Assembly: GCF_010093345.1 (NCBI RefSeq)
Contig: NZ_PDWT01000001.1
Location: 310,001 to 374,000 of the forward strand
DNA length: 64,000 nt
Source: Pseudoxanthomonas yeongjuensis
GTDB taxonomy: Bacteria > Pseudomonadota > Gammaproteobacteria > Xanthomonadales > Xanthomonadaceae
Direction of reading: 5' to 3'
Shown: in pieces, positions 44,874 to 52,556 of the stretch
Layout: every line of letters starts with the position of its first letter
Position numbering within the stretch: position 1 is the stretch's first letter
Made by a program: the position numbers and the translations under genes
The notes under the pieces: model-generated
What the model saw: the letters and a program-made list of their open reading frames with translations, nothing else
Told to the model about the DNA's origin: nothing
Databases searched by the model: none

Positions 44874-46049
44874 TCACGTCAGCTCGATGGCGATAGCGGT
44901 CGCCTCGCCGCCGCCGATGCACAGGGAAGCGATTCCACGCTTGCCGCCGCGCTTGCGCAAGGCATGGACCAGGGTCACCACCAGGCGGGCACCGGAGGCG
45001 CCGATGGGGTGTCCGAGGGCGGTGGCGCCGCCGTTGACGTTGACCTTGGCGTGGGGGATGCCCAGTTCCTGGATCGGAGTCATGGCCACGACCGCGAAGG
45101 CCTCGTTGATCTCGAACAGGTCCACGTCCGCCACTGTCCAGCCCACCTGCTTCAGCAGTTTTTCGATCGCGCCGACCGGTGCGGTGGTGAACCATTGCGG
45201 TTCCTGCGACCAGGTGCTGTGGCCGACGATACGGGCCAGCGGGGTGATTCCGCGCCTGGCCGCCTCGTCGGCGCTGAGCAGGATCGTGGCCGCGGCGCCG
45301 TCGGAAATGCTGGAGGAACTGGCGGCGGTGACCGTGCCGTCCTTCTTGAAGGCGGGCTTCAGGCCCGGGATCTTGGCGATGTCGGACTTGCCCGGCTGCT
45401 CATCGGTGGCGAACTCGACCTCGCCCTTGCGCGTGGTCACCTTGACCGGGACGATCTCGTCGGCGAATGCGCCCGACTGCTGCGCGGCCTGCGCGCGGGT
45501 GACCGATTCGATGGAATACGCGTCCTGGGCTTCGCGGGTGAAGCCGTACTTCTCCGCCGTGGCTTCGGCGAACACGCCCATGGCCTGGCCGTCATAGGGA
45601 TTGACCAGTCCGTCCCAGGACATGTGGTCGACCGCCTGGAAATTGCCGAAACGGTTGCCGGTGCGCGAGTTGGGGATCATGTGCGGAGCATTGGTCATCG
45701 ACTCCATGCCGCCAGCGACCACGACCGTGGCAGAGCCGGCCTTGATCAGGTCGTGGCCCAGCATGATCGCCTTCATGCCCGAACCGCAGACCTTGTTGAT
45801 GGTGGTGCAACCGGTGGAAACCGGCAGGCCCGCGGCCAGCGACGCCTGGCGGGCGGGTGCCTGGCCGAGGTTGGCCGGCAGCACGCAACCCATGATCACT
45901 TCGGAGACGTCGGCAGCCGGGATGCCGGATTGCTCCAGCGCGGCCTGGATCGCGGCGGCGCCGAGGGTCGGGGTGGGAACGCCGGTGAACTGGCCGAGGA
46001 AGGAACCGATCGCGGTGCGCTTGGCCGCGGCGATGACGATGTCGGACAT
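44874..46049 (-). CDS. Acetyl-CoA C-acetyltransferase (thiolase)
   Basis: A 391-residue biosynthetic-type thiolase. The nucleophile Cys is in INKVCGSGMKAIM (about residue 88), the His in GHPIGASGARL and the second Cys in SLCIGGGEATAIAIE. It reversibly joins two acetyl-CoA or cleaves acetoacetyl-CoA, the likely final product path of leucine catabolism after HMG-CoA lyase. It stands between isovaleryl-CoA dehydrogenase and the lipoproteins, with a palindromic repeat upstream. Confidence 0.93.
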   Translation of the reverse strand: MSDIVIAAAKRTAIGSFLGQFTGVPTPTLGAAAIQAALEQSGIPAADVSEVIMGCVLPANLGQAPARQASLAAGLPVSTGCTTINKVCGSGMKAIMLGHDLIKAGSATVVVAGGMESMTNAPHMIPNSRTGNRFGNFQAVDHMSWDGLVNPYDGQAMGVFAEATAEKYGFTREAQDAYSIESVTRAQAAQQSGAFADEIVPVKVTTRKGEVEFATDEQPGKSDIAKIPGLKPAFKKDGTVTAASSSSISDGAAATILLSADEAARRGITPLARIVGHSTWSQEPQWFTTAPVGAIEKLLKQVGWTVADVDLFEINEAFAVVAMTPIQELGIPHAKVNVNGGATALGHPIGASGARLVVTLVHALRKRGGKRGIASLCIGGGEATAIAIELT

Positions 46050-46138
46050 GGGGGAACTCCAGTAAATGAACTTCTAGATGAGCTTCGGATTATCGGCTAT
46101 CCGGGATGGACGGTGGTAAGGGGCTGAGCTGGGGGCAT

Positions 46139-46202
46139 GTAGGAGGGGCTTCAGCCCCGACAATTTCTCACCGAAAGCGTCGGAGCTGAAACCCCTCCCA
46201 CA
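46139..46202. repeat. Imperfect palindromic repeat tgtaggaggggcttcagccccgac
   Basis: Arms at about 46139-46162 and 46179-46202 are imperfect inverted copies. It is another family of REP-like element, between the thiolase and isovaleryl-CoA dehydrogenase genes on the same strand. Confidence 0.75.
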
Positions 46203-46229
46203 GTTCGATTCCGCGCATGCGCAGGATGA

Positions 46230-47417
46230 TCAGCCCCGACCCTCGAACAGTTCGCGGCCTATCAGCATGCGCCGGATCTCGTTGGTGCCCGCGCCGATCG
46301 CGTACAGCTTGGCGTCGCGCAACAGGCGTCCGGTCGGGTATTCGTTGATATAGCCGTTGCCGCCCAGCGCCTGGATGGCTTCCAGCGCGACCTGCACGCA
46401 GGCCTCGGAGGCGTGCAGCAGGCAGCCGGCGGCGGCGGCGCGCGACCGGTGGCCGGCATCGTAGTCGCGTCCCACCTGGTAGGCGTAGGCGCGGCTGGAC
46501 TGCAACGCGGTGTACATGTCGGCGATCTTGCCCTGCATCAGGCCGAAGGTGCCGATGGCCGCGTCGAACTGCTTGCGCTCGCGCACATAGGGCAGGGCGG
46601 CGTCCAGCGCGGCCTGCATCAGCCCCAGCGGGCCGCCGCTGATCACCAGGCGCTCGGTGTTGAGGCCGGCCATCAATACCTTGACCCCGTTGTTGACATC
46701 GCCCAGCACGTTTGCCGCCGGGATCTCGCAGTCCTCGAACACCAGCTCGCAGGTATTGCTGCCGCGCATGCCCAGCTTGTCCAGCTTCTGCGCGGTGCGG
46801 AATCCCTTCATGGTTTTTTCCACGATGAAGGCGGTGATGCACTTGGATCCGCATTCCTTGCCCGCGGTGCGCATGTACACCACCAGCACGTCGGCCTCGG
46901 GGCCGTTGGTGATCCACATCTTGCTGCCGTTGGCCACCCACGTATCGCCGCGAAGCTCGGCCCGGCAACTCATCGAGCCGACCACGTCCGAACCCGCGCC
47001 CGGCTCGCTCATCGCCAACGCACCCTTCCACTCGCCGGTGCACAGCTTCGGCAGGTACTTCAGGCGCTGCGCTTCGGTGCCGTTGGCGTACAGGTTGGAA
47101 ACGCAGAGGTTGGAATGGGCGACGTAGCTCAGGCCGACCGAGCCCGAGGCCCGCGAAATCTCCTCCATCGCCACCAGGTGGGCCAGGTAGCCCATGTCGC
47201 TGCCGCCGTATTCGCCGGGCACGGTCAGCCCCAGCAGGCCCAGTTCGCCCAGCTTCGGCCACAGATCCTGCGGGAATGCGTTATCGCGGTCGATCGCTTC
47301 GGCGCGCGGCGCGATCTCGCTGTCGGCGAAGCGGCGTACGGTCTCGCGCAAGGCGTCTATCTCTTCCCCTAACGGAAATCCACCTAGTGAAGCAGCACCT
47401 GTTGAAGCGGGTCGCAT
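46230..47417 (-). CDS. Isovaleryl-CoA dehydrogenase
   Basis: A 395-residue acyl-CoA dehydrogenase. The FAD site is in [16 protein letters not shown] and [16 protein letters not shown], and the C-terminal FAD contact in [18 protein letters not shown]. The catalytic Glu lies in [17 protein letters not shown], the position characteristic of isovaleryl-CoA dehydrogenase rather than the later site used by most acyl-CoA dehydrogenases. It carries out the FAD-linked step of leucine breakdown. The ATG at 47417 starts [10 protein letters not shown], and a longer frame back through the leucine dehydrogenase gene is not used. It follows that gene by 41 bases. Confidence 0.94.
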   Translation of the reverse strand: MRPASTGAASLGGFPLGEEIDALRETVRRFADSEIAPRAEAIDRDNAFPQDLWPKLGELGLLGLTVPGEYGGSDMGYLAHLVAMEEISRASGSVGLSYVAHSNLCVSNLYANGTEAQRLKYLPKLCTGEWKGALAMSEPGAGSDVVGSMSCRAELRGDTWVANGSKMWITNGPEADVLVVYMRTAGKECGSKCITAFIVEKTMKGFRTAQKLDKLGMRGSNTCELVFEDCEIPAANVLGDVNNGVKVLMAGLNTERLVISGGPLGLMQAALDAALPYVRERKQFDAAIGTFGLMQGKIADMYTALQSSRAYAYQVGRDYDAGHRSRAAAAGCLLHASEACVQVALEAIQALGGNGYINEYPTGRLLRDAKLYAIGAGTNEIRRMLIGRELFEGRG

Positions 47418-47458
47418 TCGGTCCTCCCCTTGTCGCGGCCTTGGATTGCACGATGAAC

Positions 47459-48559
47459 CTAGTGTTCTCCGCGCAGGTGTCCCATGAAACGCGGCGCGGT
47501 GCGTCCCAGCGGCAGCTTGAGCTTGCCGATGGAGGCGATGCGCGCCTCGGCGATGCGGTCGGCGGCGTATTGCGGGGCGATGCCCTCGCGCTCCGACAAC
47601 TCGAAGATCTTGCCGACGTTGTGGTAGATGTTGCGCATCAGGCGCATGGCGCGTTCGCGGTTGTAGCCGTCGATCTCCAGCGACACGTTCATGACCCCGC
47701 CGGCGTTGACCGCGTAATCCGGTGCGTAGAGGATCCCGCGTTTGGCCGCTTCGTCGCCGGTCTTGTGCGACATCTGGTTGTTGGCCGTGCCGCAGATGAC
47801 CTTGGCCTTGAGTCGCGGCAGGGTCTCGGCGTTGATCGCGTATTCGAATGCGCAGGGCGAGAACACGTCCACCGGCAGGTCGTAGATCTCGTCGGGCTTG
47901 ACCGCCTCGGCGCCGTATTCCTCGACAGCGCGTTCGACCAGCGCCGGATTCAGGTCGGCGACGAACAGCTTGGCCCCGCGTTCCTTGAGCAGCTTCAGGA
48001 ACTCCATGCCGATGTGGCCCAGGCCCTGCACGGCGAAACTGTACTTGCCGACCTCCTCGTTGCCGAACTTGTTGTTCAAGGTGGCCATCAGGCCCTGCAA
48101 CGCGCCGTAGGCGGTGAACGGCGCCGGATCGCCGGAACCGCCGTGGACCTGGTGCACGCCGACCACGTACTCGGTCTCGCGGTACACATGCTCCATGTCG
48201 TTGACGTCGGTGCCCATGTCCTCGGCGGTGATGTAGCGGCCGCCCAGCGAATCGACGTAACGGCCGAGGGCGCGGAACATCGCTTCGGTCTTGTCCTTGG
48301 TGGGGTCGCCGATCAGTACCGCCTTGCCGCCGCCCACGTTGAGCCCGGCCAACGCGTTCTTGTAGGTCATGGTGCGGCTGAGCCGCAGCGCATCGGTCAC
48401 CGCATCGGCCGTATCGGGGTATGAGCGCATGCGCACGCCGCCCAGGGCCGGACCGATCACGGTGCTGTGGATGGCGATGATCGCCTTCAGCCCCGCGTCC
48501 TTGTTGTTGCAGAACACCACCTGTTCGTGGCCGGAAGTGTCTAGGGTTTCGAAAATCAT
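47459..48559 (-). CDS. Leucine dehydrogenase (Glu/Leu/Phe/Val dehydrogenase)
   Basis: A 366-residue NAD-dependent amino acid dehydrogenase. The catalytic Lys is in [14 protein letters not shown] and the Rossmann motif in [15 protein letters not shown], with the nucleotide-preference Asp in FVADLNP. The length and the sequence [15 protein letters not shown] favour leucine over glutamate dehydrogenase. It deaminates leucine at the start of the pathway, just upstream of isovaleryl-CoA dehydrogenase in the same direction. No branched-chain keto-acid dehydrogenase genes are in this window. I chose the ATG at 48559 ([10 protein letters not shown]). Confidence 0.9.
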   Translation of the reverse strand: MIFETLDTSGHEQVVFCNNKDAGLKAIIAIHSTVIGPALGGVRMRSYPDTADAVTDALRLSRTMTYKNALAGLNVGGGKAVLIGDPTKDKTEAMFRALGRYVDSLGGRYITAEDMGTDVNDMEHVYRETEYVVGVHQVHGGSGDPAPFTAYGALQGLMATLNNKFGNEEVGKYSFAVQGLGHIGMEFLKLLKERGAKLFVADLNPALVERAVEEYGAEAVKPDEIYDLPVDVFSPCAFEYAINAETLPRLKAKVICGTANNQMSHKTGDEAAKRGILYAPDYAVNAGGVMNVSLEIDGYNRERAMRLMRNIYHNVGKIFELSEREGIAPQYAADRIAEARIASIGKLKLPLGRTAPRFMGHLRGEH

Positions 48560-49256
48560 GGGGAGGGCTCCGAATTGCGCTGCCATCTGGCTGCTGCAAG
48601 TTGCCAGGAACTTTGCCTAAGAGGTTGACCGGAAACAAAAAAGCGACGATGCCAGGAGCGGGCAAGGGCGTCGCAGGCTGCCAGTCTAATCCAATCGTCG
48701 TTGCCGGGTCGGCAACCCGCAGCCAGTGCAGCGGGCCGGCTTCCCGCAGCGCCGCGTTGCAATGTCGCCCGGTGCGGACAGGCGTTGCCATTCGGGCAGG
48801 CTCTTGCGGCAGGGAAGTTCCGAACAATTCCGGGAAGCAGGCGCGACTGCTGAAATGCCGTTCGTGATGAGCCCCGGATCAAGCCTGCCCCGTACTCGAT
48901 ACGGGGTCCGGGGCGCCACGTCGGGCTCTCGGCACCTACCGTACGGGAAACTCAAGACATAAGAGCTCTTAGACACGGATCAGAGCGGAAAAGACAGATA
49001 CAGCGAAAGACAGATACAGCGTTTGCTTTATCCGTGGTTTCCGCTCTGATCCGTGTCTAAAGGCTTCTGCCTTTCCTGCTTTGCGCAATGAGCGCGAAAG
49101 AGGGAATTAGTCAGAGACTCCTTGGGCAGTGAGGTTGCGACGGGTTCCGCCCGGGTTCCGAATCGGCTCTGTCCGTCTTCGCGATACGTCCTGCAGGCCA
49201 GGGGCGACGAGGGCGCCCGCTACAATCGCCAGTCTCCGGCAACCCGAAGCAAACGC
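48560..49256. other. Divergent intergenic region with a compound inverted repeat
   Basis: About 700 bases separate leucine dehydrogenase from the TPR-sulfotransferase gene. I see no convincing coding sequence: the open frames here are short or lack ribosome sites. It holds the promoters of two divergent genes, a ccccgtactcgatacggggt hairpin near 48890, and the repeat at 48969-49060. Confidence 0.6.
48969..49060. repeat. Long inverted repeat with internal tandem repeat
   Basis: Perfect 23-base arms at 48969-48991 and 49038-49060 (ttagacacggatcagagcgg outermost). Inside, the 16-base unit aaagacagatacagcg occurs twice in direct order (48990-49005 and 49006-49021). The design differs from the simpler palindromes elsewhere in the window. 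Confidence 0.85.
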
Positions 49257-50840
49257 ATGACCTTATCCGCCCAGCAGACCTGGCACGACGCCGAACGCCT
49301 GTTGCAGGCCCGGCAGCACGCCGCGGCCCGCGCCGGATACGAGTCCATTGCCGGCGATCCGGACTGGACGCTGCCGGCGAACCTGCGCCTGTCCGCGATC
49401 GCCCTCCAGGACGGGCGCCTGCGCGATGCCGTGGCCCACGCGCTGGCGGCGTATGCGGTGCGGGAACCGGACCCGGTGCTGCTGGAGGCCCTGTGCCGGC
49501 AACTGATCGCGGTGGGCGAACTTGAAGCCGCAGTCGATTGCGCGCAATCCCCGGTGGTGTCGCAGGCGCACGACCCGGAGGTGCTGGCGGGCGTCGGCAA
49601 ACTGATGAGCGAGCAGTCCTTCCCCGATCTCGCTCTGCCGTTGCTGCGACGGGCGAATCGCTTGGGAATGGACGCGCCTTCATTGCATTACCTGATCGGC
49701 CTGGCGGAAATGTACGCCGGCGACCTGGGCAGCGCGGGTAACGAATTCGATCATTGCCTGCAGGCCGATCCCGACTTCGCTCCCGCGCACCGGATGCGCG
49801 CCAGACTGCGTAGGCAGACCGTCGCCGACAACCATGTCGACGCCCTGGCCGCGGCGATCGCGCGCATGCCCGGCGATGCCGCCGATGCGCCGCCGCTGTA
49901 TTACGCCCTGTTCAAGGAACTGGACGATCTGGACCGCAGGGATGAGGCCTGGCAGGCGCTGGAAACCGGCATGCGCCTGCGCCGGCGGCAGGTGGATTTC
50001 GATGCCGACGCCGAGGCGCGCCTGTTCGATCAGTTGCAGCGAAGCGGCGCTGCCGGGATCACGCGCACTCTCGGTGCGGATGACGCAGGCCCGTCGCCGA
50101 TCTTCATCGTCGGCATGCCGCGTTCCGGCACGACCCTGCTGGAACGCATCCTCGGCGCGCACCCGCAGGTCGCCGACGCCGGCGAGTTGCGCGACTTCAC
50201 CATGCAACTGCGCTGGATGTGCGATCGCGCCGGCGGTCCGCAACTCGACCTGGATCTGGCGCAACGCGCCGAGGCCATCGACATGGCCGAACTCGGCCGC
50301 CGCTATCTGTCGCATACCCGTTGGCATGCCCGTGGCAAGCCGTTCTACACCGACAAGCTGCCGGCCAACTTCGTCCATGCCGGCTACATCGTCCGCGCCC
50401 TGCCGCAGGCGCGGATCCTGCACATGGTCCGCGAGCCCATGGACACCTGCTTCTCCAACCTCAAGGAACTGTTCGCCAACGCCTATCCGCACAGTTACGA
50501 CCAGGCCGAGATGGCCGGCCATTTCCTGCGCTACCGGCAGCTGATGGCGCATTGGCACCGGCAATATCCGGGCAGGATCCTGGACGTGCGTTACGACGCG
50601 CTGGTCGCCGAGCCGGAGCGGGTGGCGCGCGAAGTGCTGGATTTCTGCGGCCTGGCCTGGGATCCGTCGGTGGTCGCCATCGAGGCCCGTACCGGTGCGG
50701 TGGCCACCGCCAGCAGCGTGCAGATGCGCGAGCCCATCCACCAGCGTTTCATCGGCCAATGGCGCCGTTACGAGGACTGGTTGCAGCCCCTGCGGCAGAC
50801 CCTGGAGGCGGGCGGCCTGGGGCGGGACGCCGGATCCTGA
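49257..50840 (+). CDS. TPR-sulfotransferase fusion protein
   Basis: A 527-residue protein. The N-terminal half (about 1-260) is helical with tetratricopeptide-type repeats (DAERLLQARQHAAARAGYESIA; LHYLIGLAEMYAGDLGSAGNEF). The C-terminal half is a sulfotransferase domain. The PAPS 5'-phosphate loop is FIVGMPRSGTTLLERIL (about residue 282) and the 3'-phosphate site is near LHMVREPMDTCFSNL. The acceptor is unknown; proteins of this layout act on peptides or glycans. The ATG at 49257 is used because the 45 upstream codons look non-coding. It precedes TetR by 54 bases on the same strand. Confidence 0.87.
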   Translation: MTLSAQQTWHDAERLLQARQHAAARAGYESIAGDPDWTLPANLRLSAIALQDGRLRDAVAHALAAYAVREPDPVLLEALCRQLIAVGELEAAVDCAQSPVVSQAHDPEVLAGVGKLMSEQSFPDLALPLLRRANRLGMDAPSLHYLIGLAEMYAGDLGSAGNEFDHCLQADPDFAPAHRMRARLRRQTVADNHVDALAAAIARMPGDAADAPPLYYALFKELDDLDRRDEAWQALETGMRLRRRQVDFDADAEARLFDQLQRSGAAGITRTLGADDAGPSPIFIVGMPRSGTTLLERILGAHPQVADAGELRDFTMQLRWMCDRAGGPQLDLDLAQRAEAIDMAELGRRYLSHTRWHARGKPFYTDKLPANFVHAGYIVRALPQARILHMVREPMDTCFSNLKELFANAYPHSYDQAEMAGHFLRYRQLMAHWHRQYPGRILDVRYDALVAEPERVAREVLDFCGLAWDPSVVAIEARTGAVATASSVQMREPIHQRFIGQWRRYEDWLQPLRQTLEAGGLGRDAGS

Positions 50841-50848
50841 AAGAACCG

Positions 50849-50879
50849 ACGAACGGGTTTGAATAAAACGAACGGTCGT
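50849..50879 (+). promoter_or_regulatory. Candidate TetR operator with repeated acgaacgg
   Basis: The octamer acgaacgg occurs at 50849-50856 and 50868-50875, 19 bases apart. The second extends to acgaacggtcgt (50868-50879), in which acga and tcgt are inverted. It lies 16-46 bases before the GTG start of the TetR gene, as expected for autoregulation. If the gene instead starts at TTG 50859, part of the site would be coding. Confidence 0.45.
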
Positions 50880-50894
50880 GCTATTAATTCCGTC

Positions 50895-51494
50895 GTGAGC
50901 CTTCCCATCGCCACCTCCAAAGGTGCCGCCACGCGCGAACTGATCGTCGAGCGTGCCTTCGCCATCGCCCGCCGCAATGGCCTGGAAGGCCTGTCCATCG
51001 GCGAACTGGCCAATGCGGTCGGCATGTCCAAGAGTGGGGTGTTCGCCCATTTCGGCTCCCGCGAGGACCTGCAACTGAGCGTGCTGGAGTGGACCGCGGG
51101 GCGTTTCACCGAGATCGTGGTGCGCCCGGCACTGGCCCAGCCACGTGGTCTGCGACGCCTGCGCGCCATCGTTTCGGGCTGGTTCGACTGGGTGCTGATG
51201 CACGAGGAAGGCTGCGTGATCCTGGCCGCTGCCGGCGAGTACGACGGCCGCCCGGGCCTGATGCGCGATCGCATCGTCGGCTGGCTGGGCCAGTGGAACG
51301 TCCAGCTGGTCAAGGCGGTGAGCCATTGCATCGAGTCCGGCGAACTGGCCGCCGACACCGATCCCGAACTGATGGCCTTCGAGCTGGCGGCGCTTGCCGA
51401 TGGCCTGCACAACACGCGCCTGATCGACCCGACCCGCGCCGAAGAAATGGCGCGTCGCTCGTTCGAACGACTGATCCGCTCGTACTCCCCCTGA
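50895..51494 (+). CDS. TetR/AcrR-family transcriptional regulator
   Basis: A 199-residue repressor-type protein. The N-terminal helix-turn-helix is clear in ELIVERAFAIARRNGLEGLSIGELANAVGMSKSGVFAHFGSREDL. The C-terminal ligand-binding domain (about 75-195) is of the TetR_C YdeH-like type with GCVILAAAGEYDG. I prefer GTG at 50895 because it begins at the conserved part; TTG at 50859 would add 12 residues across the proposed operator. It overlaps or lies just before an alpha/beta hydrolase gene and probably controls it. Confidence 0.88.
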   Translation: MSLPIATSKGAATRELIVERAFAIARRNGLEGLSIGELANAVGMSKSGVFAHFGSREDLQLSVLEWTAGRFTEIVVRPALAQPRGLRRLRAIVSGWFDWVLMHEEGCVILAAAGEYDGRPGLMRDRIVGWLGQWNVQLVKAVSHCIESGELAADTDPELMAFELAALADGLHNTRLIDPTRAEEMARRSFERLIRSYSP

Positions 51495-51514
51495 TGTCCA
51501 TCGAGGAAACCGCC

Positions 51515-52456
51515 ATGGCTGCCGTGACTACGCCTGCGAATAGCACGATCGTACTAAAATCATTGAGGAATTCGCTTCGTTCCATTGCCATGCGCACCGG
51601 CTTCGCCGTCGGCAGTTGGCTGATGCCGCGGGCGACGCTGCATCGCGCGTTCCGCCTGTTCGGCACGCCGATGCCGGGCGCGCGCGAAAAAGCGCTGGCT
51701 GCCGACACCCTGGGCGCACGCATCGAAATGCTCGAACACGATGGCTACCGCGTCGCCACCTACACGTGGGGCGATCCGGCCGCGCAGCCGCTGGTGCTGC
51801 TGGCGCATGGCTGGTCGAGCTACGGTCTGCGGTTCGCACCCTGGATACGCGCGCTGCGCCAGGCCGGGTACGCGGTGATCACCTTCGACCAACTGGCGCA
51901 TGGCCGCAGCAGCGGCAAGCGCGCGACCTTGCCGTCTTTCGCCGAAACCCTGTTCCAGGTCGCCAGGCACTATGGCCCGCTCGCTGCGGTGGTCGGACAT
52001 TCGCTGGGCGGCGCCGCGACCATGCTCGCCTTGTCCAGGGGCATGCAGGCAGAGCGCTCCGTGCTGATCGCGCCGGCCGCCGACCCCATGGCCGCCGGCG
52101 ATCGTTTCGGGCGCGCGGTGGGGCTGGCGCAATCGCTGCGCGACCATCTCTTCGACGAGTGGGAAAAGCGCTTCCAACTCCCGGTCGCCAGCATGCAGGT
52201 ACACGTCAACGCCCCCTTCATCGCCCGCCCGGCGCTGGTCGTGCACGACCTGGAGGACCGCGAAGTGCCGTGGGCCGAAGGCGAACGCTATGCGCGCTAC
52301 TGGCCGCAGGCGCGCCTGCTCAGCACCACCGGCCTGGGCCACCACCGCATCGCCGCGCAGCCGGAAGTGATCGCCGATGCGCTGCGCTTCCTCGCTGGGG
52401 AAACCGTCGGCGAGCGCGTGGTGTCCTCGCCCAATCTGCCGTTTGGCGTCGCCTGA
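51515..52456 (+). CDS. Alpha/beta hydrolase
   Basis: A 313-residue serine hydrolase. The nucleophile elbow is VVGHSLGGAATMLAL, the oxyanion-hole segment LLAHGWSSYGLRFAPW, and the catalytic His sits in TTGLGHHRIAAQPE with Asp in LVVHDLEDREVPW. The substrate is unknown. The gene may be read from the ATG at 51494, which overlaps the TetR TGA, or from the ATG at 51515. I prefer 51515 because a GAGG ribosome site stands eight bases before it. Its location suggests it is controlled by the TetR protein, perhaps for an ester or lipid substrate. Confidence 0.85.
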   Translation: MAAVTTPANSTIVLKSLRNSLRSIAMRTGFAVGSWLMPRATLHRAFRLFGTPMPGAREKALAADTLGARIEMLEHDGYRVATYTWGDPAAQPLVLLAHGWSSYGLRFAPWIRALRQAGYAVITFDQLAHGRSSGKRATLPSFAETLFQVARHYGPLAAVVGHSLGGAATMLALSRGMQAERSVLIAPAADPMAAGDRFGRAVGLAQSLRDHLFDEWEKRFQLPVASMQVHVNAPFIARPALVVHDLEDREVPWAEGERYARYWPQARLLSTTGLGHHRIAAQPEVIADALRFLAGETVGERVVSSPNLPFGVA

Positions 52457-52556
52457 ACCTCCTAGCAGGCGACGTACGGGTGGGAATGGAAGCCCGCCCA
52501 ATTTTGGCCGCATAGGGAGATAACGCGCCGGCCGTTACAATCGGGGCCTGTCCCGC

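Noticed and set aside
44268-46127. Long plus-strand frame opposite the lipoproteins and thiolase
   Set aside because: Gly/Ser-rich in the part opposite the alanine repeats and antisense to a clear thiolase. No ribosome site or family likeness.
48601-48960. Short open frames in the leucine dehydrogenase upstream region
   Set aside because: No ribosome sites, unusual composition and no family likeness. The region reads as non-coding.
52457-52556. Cobalamin riboswitch before icmF
   Set aside because: The 100-base gap shows no B12-box-like sequence or extended pairing that I can support.
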